This document shows, piece after piece, positions 1 through 7,279 of a stretch of DNA of 13,627 bases (position 1 is its first letter; each line of letters starts with the position of its first letter). The DNA is taken from contig JAEDKS010000052.1 in the NCBI GenBank assembly GCA_016295665.1, positions 1 through 13,627 of the forward strand, in the 5' to 3' direction. The notes beneath the pieces are model-generated. The model saw only the letters and a program-made list of their open reading frames with translations, had not been told where the DNA came from and did not search any database. The position numbers and the translations under genes are program-made. The DNA comes from Clostridia bacterium. GTDB taxonomy: Bacteria; Bacillota; Clostridia; Christensenellales; Aristaeellaceae.

Positions 1-602
1 ACGATCAGCGGGATCAGGCACCGGCCCAGGAACTCCGGCACATACGCCCAGCGCATGCCGTTTTGAAGCATTTCCGTGCTGAAAAGCCCCAGGTACACCT
101 CGCCTGTACTGACGTACACCCAGTACATGATGATGATGGCAAGCAGGAAGTTTGGCGTTGCCGTGCCGATGAAGCCGATAAAGGACAGCACATAGTCTCC
201 CGCGGAATACTGGTGATTGGCGCAGTAAATGCCGATGGGCAGCGATACGCCGTACTGGAACACCAAAATCACGAAGGACACCGCCAGCGTCAGGTACAGC
301 CTGTCCATGATGACGCTCCACACCGAGCGCCCGTACTCAAAGGAGTAGCCGAAGTCGCCCTTGGTGAGGATGTTCTTCATCCAGTTGAAGTACTGGACAA
401 ACCAGGGGTCGTCCAGACCATACTGCAGGCGCAGGCTGGCAATATCCTCGGCGGTGAACACCTCGCCCTCGGCCGCCATGGCCGCCACATAGGAGGTCAC
501 GTAGTCTCCCGGGGGCAGCTGGATGATGAAGAAAATCACGAAGGAGATGATCAGCAGCGTCGGGATGAAGAGAAGCAGTCGCTTGCCAATGTATTTCAGC
601 AT
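1..602 (-). CDS. ABC transporter permease, DppB/OppB type (partial, 3' end outside window)
   Basis: Membrane-spanning subunit of an oligopeptide/nickel-type (Opp/Dpp) ABC importer in the cytoplasmic membrane. The visible 200 residues begin MLKYIGKRLLLFIPTLLIIS, the N-terminal transmembrane helix typical of DppB/OppB proteins. This is followed by a periplasmic-type loop (about residues 30-95) with the family pattern RLQYGLDDPWFVQYFNW and GDFGYSFEYGRSV, then helices at about 100-130, 138-165 and 185 onward. The start at 602 is supported by AAAGGTG on the minus strand about 9 bases upstream. The gene lies 126 bp downstream of the binding-protein gene on the same strand, the usual binding protein-permease order. 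A DppC-type partner and ATPases would be expected beyond the left edge. Despite the peptide-transporter name, systems of this family also carry oligosaccharides, and the pectin context makes that possible. Family assignment is firm; the substrate is unknown. Confidence 0.9.
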   Translation of the reverse strand, partial: MLKYIGKRLLLFIPTLLIISFVIFFIIQLPPGDYVTSYVAAMAAEGEVFTAEDIASLRLQYGLDDPWFVQYFNWMKNILTKGDFGYSFEYGRSVWSVIMDRLYLTLAVSFVILVFQYGVSLPIGIYCANHQYSAGDYVLSFIGFIGTATPNFLLAIIIMYWVYVSTGEVYLGLFSTEMLQNGMRWAYVPEFLGRCLIPLI

Positions 603-640
603 ATCGCATCGCACCTTTCACGCGGCGGAGCCTGAAGAAA

Positions 641-681
641 TGCGAGAGGCAATTCCCCCAGGGGAGAAATCACCTCTCGCA
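641..681 (-). other. Intercistronic hairpin between binding-protein and permease genes
   Basis: TGCGAGAGG at 641-649 and CCTCTCGCA at 673-681 form a perfect 9-bp inverted repeat. The enclosed 23 bases hold a second short stem (TCCCC at 654-658 with GGGGA at 661-665). It lies in the 126-bp gap 3' of the binding-protein gene. In the minus-strand transcript only a weak T-rich tract (TTTCTTC) follows it. That fits a partial terminator or an mRNA-stabilising structure that keeps binding-protein levels above permease levels better than a full terminator. The structure is seen; the role is inferred. Confidence 0.65.
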
Positions 682-728
682 CCCTTACAGCACGTTATTC
701 ATCTTTGTACTGCCAAGCCCCGGAGATG

Positions 729-2618
729 TTACTCCCCGATGTACCAGCACTGCGCGTGGGCGATGCCCATGTCGCGGTAGATGTCGGACCACACGCCGTC
801 CTCCGGGAAGTTCTTGATCCGGGCGTTCACCGCATGGTAGGTGGGAGAGGCCTCCACATAGCCCAGGGTCCACATGTTCTCCTCGTGGAGCTTGAGCATC
901 TGCAGGGCGATCTCGTTGCGCGCGTCAGGATCGGAGGTCACGTCCACCTGCTTCTTCAGCTCGATGAGCTTGAGCAGGTCGCCGGTGGCGGTGGTTTCAT
1001 CCATCGTGCCGTACCAGGCCACGTTGGTGGCATAGCCGGGAACCATGGAGTTGGGCTTGAGGATGATGGAGACGTCGCCGATGCCGGTGACGGGGTAGAG
1101 CATGGCTTCCACCGCGTTGGCCATCAGGTCGTTGTCGATGTTGCTGCGGTCGGAATCCTTGAAGGTGCACTTGATGCCCGCCGCGCGGAAGTAGGGCTCC
1201 AGGATCTTGTAGGTGTCGGCTGCGCCGTTGTCCGCCACGGAGACGATGTTCAGCACGAAGTCCGTGCCGTCGGCGAAGTCGTAGAAGCCGTCGCTGCCCA
1301 TGGCCAGGCCGGCGGATTCAAACAGGCCCTTGGCCTTCTCCACATCGTACTCGGTCCACTTGGTGGCCCACGCCTCGCTGTAGCCCATGGTACCGGGCTG
1401 AGGCGCAGCCTGGCCGCCCTTGAGCCAGCCGTCGGAGTACAGGCTTGCGAACTCCTCGCGATCCACGCAGATGGACAGGCCCTGGCGGAAGTCGGCGTTG
1501 TTGAACAGCTCGCGCAGGTGCGCGTCGTCCGCGTTCAGGTTCAGGTGCAGCTGGGTGGGCACGTTGCCCCAGTCGCTGCCGCTCCACTCATAGATGTTGA
1601 TGGCGGTCTGGGACTCCAGGATGGTGGGGATGCTTTCCATGGCCACGGTCTGCAGATCAACGGTGCCGTCCAGCAGGAGCATCAGCTGCTGATCCACGTT
1701 GGAGACGGTGGTGTAGATGATCTTGTCCATGTAGGGCAGCTGCTGGCCGGCGGTATCCACCTTCCAGTAGTAGGGGTTGCGGACAAACTCGTAGTACTCG
1801 CCCTTGATGCTGTTCTTGCCCTCCTCGGTGGACAGCACATAGGGGTTCAGGGTGGGGATGCCCGGGTAGTTCCAGAAGTAGTAGAGCATCTCCTTGCCCA
1901 TCTTCGCCACGTCGGAGAACTCGGTGCCGCAGATGGCCTTGCCCAGGGCCAGGGCGTCCGCCTCGCGGCCCTCGATGACGGCCTGCGCCAGCTCCTCGAA
2001 GATGTGCTTGGGCGCGTAGTGCCACTTCAGGTCCACGGTCAGGGCCTCGATGAAGTCATACTTGGGCACGTTGAAGGTGACGGTGAAGGTGGTGTCGTCC
2101 ACCTTCTCGACCACGGCGGGGTCGCCGTTGGCGTCCTTGTGGCAGTTGCGGATGCCCTTGCCGTCCACGCTGTTCAGGCAGATGGTGTTGTAGAACCACA
2201 CGCAGTCCTCGGCGGTGAAGGGCTCGCCGTCGGACCACTTCATGCCCTCGCGCAGGTGGATGGTGTAGACGGTGGCGTCCTCGCTGACCTCGTAGCCCTT
2301 GGCCACGTTGGGCTCGATCTCACCGGTGACGGTGAAGCGGAACAGGCCCTCCTCGATGGGCTTGCCGGCGTCCCAGTTGCCGCCGCCGGCGGAGCGCTTC
2401 AGCTCACCGCCGTACTGGCCGATGGTCAGGTAGGCCGCGTCCTCCACCATGACGTCCTCGGCCTTGGGCAGGCGGTCGTTCACGTCGCCGTAGATGCCCA
2501 GGCTGGTCAGGTAGGGCGCCTCGGTGAAGGTGACGCTCTGCTCGGCGAAGGCCGGCACGGCGCTGACGCACAGCGCGAGGATCAGGGTCAGGGATAACCA
2601 TTTCCGGATGTTGCGCAT
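729..2618 (-). CDS. ABC transporter substrate-binding protein, OppA/DppA type (SBP_bac_5)
   Basis: Extracytoplasmic binding protein for the Opp-type importer encoded with the adjacent permease; 629 residues. Residues 1-25 form a Sec signal peptide (MRNIRKW, then a hydrophobic core, then a cleavable A-F-A before E26). The family signature YTIHLREGMKWSDGEPF is near residues 118-134, and late segments such as FRQGLSICVDREEFA fit SBP_bac_5. The only early cysteine, C17, is preceded by Leu and so does not make a good lipobox; a type I signal peptide is more likely than a lipoprotein one. I chose the start at 2618 rather than an in-frame ATG at 2651 because AAAAGGAGG lies 6 bases upstream of 2618 and the signal peptide begins there. 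The gene is divergent from the AraC gene. Peptides are the classical ligand, but plant-glycan oligosaccharides are a reasonable alternative given the PL11 gene; the ligand cannot be read from sequence. Confidence 0.93.
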   Translation of the reverse strand: MRNIRKWLSLTLILALCVSAVPAFAEQSVTFTEAPYLTSLGIYGDVNDRLPKAEDVMVEDAAYLTIGQYGGELKRSAGGGNWDAGKPIEEGLFRFTVTGEIEPNVAKGYEVSEDATVYTIHLREGMKWSDGEPFTAEDCVWFYNTICLNSVDGKGIRNCHKDANGDPAVVEKVDDTTFTVTFNVPKYDFIEALTVDLKWHYAPKHIFEELAQAVIEGREADALALGKAICGTEFSDVAKMGKEMLYYFWNYPGIPTLNPYVLSTEEGKNSIKGEYYEFVRNPYYWKVDTAGQQLPYMDKIIYTTVSNVDQQLMLLLDGTVDLQTVAMESIPTILESQTAINIYEWSGSDWGNVPTQLHLNLNADDAHLRELFNNADFRQGLSICVDREEFASLYSDGWLKGGQAAPQPGTMGYSEAWATKWTEYDVEKAKGLFESAGLAMGSDGFYDFADGTDFVLNIVSVADNGAADTYKILEPYFRAAGIKCTFKDSDRSNIDNDLMANAVEAMLYPVTGIGDVSIILKPNSMVPGYATNVAWYGTMDETTATGDLLKLIELKKQVDVTSDPDARNEIALQMLKLHEENMWTLGYVEASPTYHAVNARIKNFPEDGVWSDIYRDMGIAHAQCWYIGE

Positions 2619-2633
2619 GGGGTACCTCCTTTT
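2619..2633 (-). promoter_or_regulatory. Ribosome binding site that fixes the binding-protein start
   Basis: On the minus strand AAAAGGAGG (2625-2633) is followed by TACCCC and the ATG at 2618. The sequence AAGGAGGTACCCC is identical to that before the second binding-protein gene (9395-9407), although the two genes belong to different transporter families. Confidence 0.85.
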
Positions 2634-2686
2634 GTCGGTATGCAGTTTCAACGGGTTTCATGGGGTGTAAGGGCCTTGCTGCTTCC

Positions 2687-2714
2687 ATGATACCATATCG
2701 GGGTCAAAATGCAA
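2687..2714 (-). promoter_or_regulatory. Candidate promoter of the binding protein-permease operon
   Basis: On the minus strand, TTGCAT (2709-2714) and TATCAT (2687-2692) are separated by 16 bases, a moderate match to a sigma-A promoter. Transcription would begin near 2680 and leave a leader of about 60 bases before the ATG at 2618. The leader contains GTTTCA twice on the plus strand (2645-2650 and 2655-2660) at a 10-bp period, which could be a half-site pair. No experimental support. Confidence 0.5.
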
Positions 2715-2769
2715 CGCATCCTTTGCCTTTTTGCCGGCTCAAACCTCGCGTTTTTTGCTTTATTTTCTC

Positions 2770-2794
2770 TTTACAAAAGGAGGCCGATTGTAAA
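2770..2794. promoter_or_regulatory. Inverted repeat, candidate operator in the divergent promoter region
   Basis: TTTACAA (2770-2776) and TTGTAAA (2788-2794) are perfect 7-bp arms separated by 11 bases, with arm centres 18 bp apart. The repeat sits about 90-115 bp upstream of the predicted start of the leftward operon and upstream of the rightward promoter at 2876. This suits a dimeric activator serving both directions. The neighbouring AraC-family protein is the obvious candidate, but AraC sites are often direct repeats, so another regulator is possible. Confidence 0.5.
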
Positions 2795-2875
2795 ATCTGA
2801 ACAAAATCCTTGCTGATTTTTTGTGTTTCACTCTTGGGGGTCGATTTCTTTTTTGCATGGAATGCGAGATTCCGC

Positions 2876-2904
2876 TTGTCATCCGTCCCCGGTTGTGCTA
2901 CACT
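2876..2904 (+). promoter_or_regulatory. Candidate sigma-A promoter of the regulator-lyase operon
   Basis: TTGTCA (2876-2881) and TACACT (2899-2904) are separated by exactly 17 bases. Transcription would start near 2911 and give a leader of about 50 bases before the ATG at 2960. No other convincing promoter lies between the AraC gene and the lyase, so this one probably also serves the two enzyme genes. Confidence 0.62.
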
Positions 2905-2916
2905 TTTCATGGAAAT

Positions 2917-2943
2917 GCCCCGGGCGCGCACCGCCCCGGGCGC
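2917..2943 (+). repeat. GC-rich 11-bp direct repeat in the leader of the AraC gene
   Basis: GCCCCGGGCGC occurs at 2917-2927 and again at 2933-2943, a 16-bp period. Each copy contains the palindrome CCCGGG, so the two copies can also pair with each other in RNA (2919-2924 with 2935-2940) just upstream of the ribosome binding site at 2945-2950. It could be a translational control hairpin or an operator for autoregulation; neither is shown. Confidence 0.5.
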
Positions 2944-2959
2944 CGGGAGGCTGCCGACC

Positions 2960-3868
2960 ATGCTGATCCAGAACCTCGCCCTCTACGAGCCCGGGGCCTG
3001 CATCCGGGTGAACCGGGAAAACGACCCGCTGTTCTACTTCTTTGACTACGACGCCCGCGCCGCCGACGAGAACATGCAGTTCCAGCACTTCCATACCTTC
3101 TATGAGCTGTGCGTGCTGCTCTCCCCCAGCGCCACCCACTTTCTGGAGGGCAAGCCCTACGAGCTGGAGACCTTCGACATCGTGGGCATCCCGCCGAGCG
3201 TGCTGCACATGACCCGCTACCCGGAGGGCGACCCCAGCCGGCGGCTCATCGTGCAGTTCAGCCTGCCCCGGGGCGGCGACGGGCTCCCCGGGCAGGTGCA
3301 TCAGCTGCTGGAGGTGTTCCGGCAGGAGGTGCCCATCTTCCGCTTTGACCCGGAGATCCGCGCCCGGCTCTACCGGCGGCTGAACGACATCTTCCTGCTC
3401 ACCTCCTCCCGGGAGCCCCTGCGCGATCTGACCCTCCACCTGAAGTTCATGGACTTCCTGACCCTGCTCTACCGCCACCAGGGCGAGAACCGCTACGCCA
3501 ACACCGCCCGGCGCAGCCCCATGGAGCAGAAGCTCTACGACGTCGCCAGCTACATCCACGCCCACTACCCCGAGCCCCTGTCCCTGGAATCCCTGTCCCA
3601 GCGGTTCTACATCAGCAGCTGCTACCTGTCCCACCGCTTCCGGGAGGTCACCGGCTTCACCGTGACCGACTACATTCAGATGACCCGGGTGCGCAACGTG
3701 CAGGCCGTGCTCCTGCGCGGGGACACCCCCATCACCGAGGCCGCCCTCGGCTGCGGCTTCACCAGCTTCTCCCAGTTCAACCGGGTGTTCCGCAAGCACA
3801 TCGGCATGACCCCCTCCGAGTACCGCCGCCGCTATCAGGTGCCCGGCGCGGAGACCGGCCCCGCCTGA
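2960..3868 (+). CDS. AraC-family transcriptional regulator with N-terminal cupin sensor domain
   Basis: DNA-binding regulator, 302 residues, the usual size for sugar-responsive AraC proteins. The N-terminal half holds a cupin-like ligand pocket (FHTFYELCVLL near residue 39, with the following ETFDIVGIPPSVLHM barrel strands). The C-terminal ~100 residues are the paired helix-turn-helix domain: LSLESLSQRFYISSCYLSHRF, then ITEAALGCGFTSFSQFNRVF and the signature GMTPSEYRRRY. The start at 2960 is chosen over an upstream in-frame ATG at 2810 because GGGAGG (2945-2950) lies 9 bases before it. The longer version would also begin upstream of the only good promoter and add an unrelated extension. It is divergent from the Opp-type operon and lies 69 bp before the lyase, so it is the probable local activator. 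The inducer, perhaps an unsaturated rhamnogalacturonan disaccharide, is inferred from context. Confidence 0.93.
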   Translation: MLIQNLALYEPGACIRVNRENDPLFYFFDYDARAADENMQFQHFHTFYELCVLLSPSATHFLEGKPYELETFDIVGIPPSVLHMTRYPEGDPSRRLIVQFSLPRGGDGLPGQVHQLLEVFRQEVPIFRFDPEIRARLYRRLNDIFLLTSSREPLRDLTLHLKFMDFLTLLYRHQGENRYANTARRSPMEQKLYDVASYIHAHYPEPLSLESLSQRFYISSCYLSHRFREVTGFTVTDYIQMTRVRNVQAVLLRGDTPITEAALGCGFTSFSQFNRVFRKHIGMTPSEYRRRYQVPGAETGPA

Positions 3869-3888
3869 CGGAACGCCCTCCGTACGCT

Positions 3889-3912
3889 CCCCATGCCCCA
3901 CCCCATGCCCCA
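3889..3912 (+). repeat. Perfect 12-bp tandem repeat between regulator and lyase genes
   Basis: CCCCATGCCCCA is present twice back to back (3889-3900, 3901-3912) in the 69-bp gap. It may be a replication-slippage duplication. No promoter or terminator is evident in this gap, which supports co-transcription of the regulator and lyase. Confidence 0.75.
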
Positions 3913-3920
3913 TCAACGCT

Positions 3921-3940
3921 GAAAGGAAGATGCTGCCATG
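3921..3940 (+). promoter_or_regulatory. Ribosome binding site and ATG of the lyase gene (out of frame with the body)
   Basis: GAAAGGAAG (3921-3929) lies 8 bases before ATG at 3938. This is the only good initiation signal near the lyase, yet the ATG is one frame away from the main coding frame. It is key evidence for the frameshift discussed with the lyase. Confidence 0.7.
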
Positions 3941-6356
3941 ACCCTCCGCATCCTCCGGGCCGGACGGCCTTCACCTCACCTGGGCCCCGGTGCCCGGCGC
4001 GGCCTCCTACGCGCTTCGCTGGGCCGACCGGGACACCGACGCGTGCCACTACAAGCGCATCCCCTGCCCGGAGCCCGCCTGCCGCTTCCCCCGCCTGCCC
4101 GACAGGCCCTACCGCCTCTTTGCCGAGGCGCTGGACGGGGCAGGCCACGTCCTTGCCCGCACGGAAACGCTCGTGACCCCGGTGACCGCCGTGCCCCATC
4201 CGCAGCTGGAGAAGCTGGATCGGGGGCTGGTGGCGGTGCCCACCGGGGAGGGCGTGTACCTCTCCTGGCGCCTGCTGCGGGAGGAGGTCACGGGCAGCAC
4301 CCCCACCCGCCTGCTGGGCGCGGACTTCGACGTGTACCGCAGCGGCGAGGTCATCGCCCGGGTCACGGACAGCACCAGCTACCTCGATCCGGATGGCACC
4401 CCGCAGGACACCTACGCCGTGGCGCCGGTCGGGCGGGCCCCCTGCGCGCCGGTGGCGGTGTGGGAGAAGGGGTACCTCGACCTGCCCCTGAGGAAGCCCG
4501 AGGGCGGCGTCACCCCCGCCGGGGACGCGTTTGAATACACCGCCAACGACATGTCCGTGGGCGACGTGGACGGGGACGGGGTGTACGAGTACATCGTCAA
4601 GTGGGACCCCACCAACAGCCAGGATGTGTCCATCAAGGGCTACACCGGGCGGTGCATCATCGACTGCTACCGGCTGAACGGCACGCTCCTGTGGCGGCTG
4701 GATCTGGGGCCCAACATCCGCGCCGGCGCCCACTACACCCAGTTCATGGTCTACGACTTCGACGGGGACGGGCGGGCCGAGATGTCCGTCAAGACCGCCC
4801 CCGGCACCTGCATGACCCGCTACCGCCCCGACGGCACCGAGCTGTCCCGCACCTTCATCACCCTGCCCCAAAAGGACGTGGACGCGGGCGTCACCCACCG
4901 GGACAGCTACGTCTGCTCCGCCGGGGACTACCGCCGCCACGTGGCGGAGATGTTCCTGGGCTGGCACGCCCATCCCGAGGTGGTGCGGGGCCAGTGGCCC
5001 GCCACGCTGGAGGCCTGCTTCGGCATTCCGCAGCGCTACGCCTATCCCCTGTCCCGGGCGGACGCGGAGGCGCTGGCGGACTACTTCATCCGCGAGTACG
5101 CCCCCGCCCGCTCCCCCCGGAACCACCTGGAGGCCTTCGAGGGCTTCATCTACGAGGGGCCGGAGTACCTGACCATGTTCGCCGGGGACGGCACCGAGCT
5201 GGAGACCATCCCCTTCCCGTTCCCCCGGGTGGATGACGGGCTGATGTGGGGCGACTACGCCTGGAACCGCATCGAGCCCTGCAACCGGGTGGATCGCTTC
5301 CTGTCGGGGGTGGCGTATCTGGACGGGGTGCACCCCTCGCTGATCGTGTGCCGGGGCTACTACACCCGCGCCTGCGTCGCCGCCTACGACCTGCGGGACG
5401 GGCATCACCAGCTGCGCTGGTCGGCGGACTCGGGCTTCCTGCCCATGAAGAACCCCTTCCGAATCTCCCCGGACGACGCCCAGGACGGCACCGACCCGGT
5501 CTGGGGCCCCCTCGCCCGGCAGGGCAACCACAGCCTGTCCGCCGCCGACGTGGACGGGGACGGCTGCATGGAGATCATCTACGGCGCGGCCTGCCTCGAC
5601 CACGACGGCTCGCTGCTCTACAGCGCCACGGGCACGCTGCCCGACGGGCGCACCGCCAAGCTGGGCCACGGGGATTCCATGCACGTGGCGGACATCGACC
5701 CGGATGTGCCGGGGCTGGAAATCTTCAACGTGTTCGAGGAGGGCCGCTGCGCCCCCTATGGCTTTGCCCTGAGGGACGCGGAGACCGGCGAGGTGCGCTT
5801 CGGCGAGTACTACGAGGGCGATCTGGGCCGCTGCATGATCGGGGACGTGGTGCCGGAGGTGCGGGGGCTGCAGGTGTGGTCGAAGGGCATGTTCGACTGC
5901 CGGGGCAACCGGCTGGAGGTTCCCGAGCCCTCCACCAACGCCCGCATCTACTGGCTGGGCGACCTGACCACCCAGGTGACCGACACCCCCGACTATCTCC
6001 ACAGCCACAAGACCGGTCGGGTCTGCGACCTGCGCCGGGGCGTGGTGCTCTCCCCCGAGGGCACGCTGACCAACAACGGCACCAAGGGCAACCCCTGCCT
6101 CATCGGGGACATCTTCGGCGACTTCCGGGAGGAGCTGCTCCTGCGCACGGAGGACAGCAGCGCCATCCGCATCTACACCTCCACCGACCCCACCCGCCAC
6201 AAGCTGCCCACCCTGATGCACGACCCCCAGTACCGCTGCGGCATCGCCTGGCAGAACAACTGCTACAACCAGCCCGTCTACCCCTCGTTCTACTACGCGT
6301 CCGACATGGACTTCCGTCTGGTGTACCCCTGGCTTCCCGCAAAGGAGGATGAGTGA
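3938..6356 (+). CDS. Rhamnogalacturonan lyase, polysaccharide lyase family 11 (probable 5' frameshift)
   Basis: Cleaves the rhamnose-galacturonic acid backbone of pectin rhamnogalacturonan I by beta-elimination. The family hallmarks of YesW/YesX are clear. Numbering from a frame-corrected start, these are LDRGLVAVPTGEGVYLSWRL near 88, calcium-loop repeats DVDGDG (209) and DFDGDG (273), RAGAHYTQFM (261), GPEYLTMF (about 407), GNHSLSAADVDGDG, LGHGDSMHVADIDP, and the C-terminal RTEDSSAIRIYT and DPQYRCGIAWQN. The first ~80 residues resemble a fibronectin type III domain added before the lyase core. No signal peptide is visible, suggesting cytoplasmic action on imported oligosaccharides, as for YesX. 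The main frame is open only from 3942 and its first usual initiator is GTG at 3990, without a ribosome binding site. The well-placed ATG at 3938 is in another frame. Removing one G in 3957-3963 joins them as MTLRILRADGLHLTW and gives 805 residues. The frameshift is real, an assembly error, or rescued by the GTG. Confidence 0.9.
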
Positions 6357-6358
6357 CC

Positions 6359-7183
6359 ATGCTGCGCATTCCCGTGATCTATACCTGCTTCCCCGGCGGC
6401 AGGCACAAGGTGCTGACCATGAGCTACGACGACGGGCGGCAGGAGGACTACCGGCTCGTGGAGCTGTTCAACCGCCACGGCATCCGGGGCACCTTCAACC
6501 TGAACGCCGGCATCGACTGGGATGACAAGCGCGTGCCCTTCCGCGACTACCGCACCCTGTACGAGGGGCACGAGGTGGCCTGCCACACCTACACCCACCC
6601 GACCATCGCCCGGTGTCCCCCGGCGCTGGTGGCAGAGCAGATCCTGGCAGATCGCCGGGGGCTGGAGGAGCTCATCGGGCGCCCGGTGCGGGGGCTGGCC
6701 TACCCCAACGGCTCCTTCTCCCGGGAGATCATCGCCATGCTGCCCGCCCTGGGCATCCGCTACGGGCGCGTGGTGCCCGTCACCGGGCAGTTCGGCATGC
6801 CCGAGGACTTCTACGCCTGGAGCGGCACCTGCCACCACAACGGGCCGCTGATGGAGAAGGCCCGGGCCTTCGCTGACCTGTTCAAGACCCAGTACCTGTA
6901 CATGATGTACGTCTGGGGCCACAGCTACGAGTTCACCGACCGGGACAACTGGCAGGTCATGGAGGAGTTCTGCGCCTTCATCGGCGGTCGGGAGGACATC
7001 TGGTACGCCACCAACATCGAGATCGTGGACTACATGGAGGACGCCGCCCGCCTGCAGTACACCGCTGCCTTCGACCAGGTGTACAACCCCAACGCCGGCA
7101 GCGTGTGGATTCAGGTGGAGCTCCCCGGCACCGAGCGCCGGGTGCTGGAGATTCCCGGCGGCGCCCGGGTGCAGCTGTTCTGA
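6359..7183 (+). CDS. Polysaccharide deacetylase, CE4/NodB-like
   Basis: Metal-dependent sugar deacetylase fold, 274 residues. Motif 1 appears as TMSYDDG with D24 (base) and D25 (metal ligand). Motif 2 is HTYTHP with H76 and H80 as the H-x3-H metal pair. Motif 3 is weak (LAYPNGSF, P116 and G118), and YVWGHSYEF at about residues 183-191 supplies a late histidine. The set matches divergent CE4 members rather than classical peptidoglycan or chitin deacetylases. There is no signal peptide, so cytoplasmic action is likely. The start at 6359 is 2 bases after the lyase stop, with AAAGGAGG (6341-6348) 10 bases upstream; a GTG at 6353 is too close to that site. Tight coupling to the PL11 gene suggests a shared substrate. 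Removing O-acetyl groups from rhamnogalacturonan oligosaccharides is my inference, since that job is usually done by CE12-type esterases. An N-deacetylase role cannot be excluded. Confidence 0.88.
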   Translation: MLRIPVIYTCFPGGRHKVLTMSYDDGRQEDYRLVELFNRHGIRGTFNLNAGIDWDDKRVPFRDYRTLYEGHEVACHTYTHPTIARCPPALVAEQILADRRGLEELIGRPVRGLAYPNGSFSREIIAMLPALGIRYGRVVPVTGQFGMPEDFYAWSGTCHHNGPLMEKARAFADLFKTQYLYMMYVWGHSYEFTDRDNWQVMEEFCAFIGGREDIWYATNIEIVDYMEDAARLQYTAAFDQVYNPNAGSVWIQVELPGTERRVLEIPGGARVQLF

Positions 7184-7224
7184 CGCCCGTCGCCCCGGCA
7201 TCCCCGGGGACTGCCCAAAAGGGC

Positions 7225-7254
7225 TTGACAACTTCTCAAAAACGACTTTTTAAG
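7225..7254 (+). promoter_or_regulatory. Candidate upstream promoter of the Lpl-type transporter operon
   Basis: A perfect -35 hexamer TTGACA (7225-7230) is followed after 18 bases by TTTAAG (7249-7254), a 4/6 match to the -10 box. The -10 box overlaps the left arm of the inverted repeat at 7252. It is a weaker candidate than the promoter at 7265-7293 because of its -10 box. Confidence 0.4.
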
Positions 7255-7279
7255 CCGCCAGCTATTGAGTTGGCGGCTT
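7252..7279. promoter_or_regulatory. Perfect 9-bp inverted repeat: operator over the transporter promoters, or attenuator hairpin
   Basis: AAGCCGCCA (7252-7260) and TGGCGGCTT (7271-7279) are exact inverted copies with a 10-base centre. In RNA the stem extends to 12 pairs with one G-U pair and an ATTG loop. The repeat covers the -10 box of one candidate promoter and the -35 box and spacer of the next. Only a weak T-rich tract (GATTTG) follows, so a plain terminator for the lyase-deacetylase transcript is less convincing, though it may contribute to that. Confidence 0.6.

Noticed and set aside
705..2597. Long open frame on the plus strand, antisense to the OppA-type gene
   Set aside because: The product is a low-complexity V/H/G/L-rich sequence with no domain. 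It arises because GC-rich third positions of the real gene remove stops from the opposite strand.
2810..2959. Longer N-terminus for the AraC protein
   Set aside because: It would begin upstream of the only good promoter and add an unrelated 50-residue extension; ATG at 2960 has a proper ribosome binding site.
3777..6221. 814-codon open frame on the minus strand across the lyase
   Set aside because: Antisense to the clearly conserved PL11 gene, with V/G/H/P-rich low-complexity product and no ribosome binding site seen; a composition artefact.
7201..7224. Terminator after the deacetylase gene
   Set aside because: TCCCCGGGGA and GCCC-AAAA-GGGC can fold only into very short stems and no T tract follows; not enough for a call.
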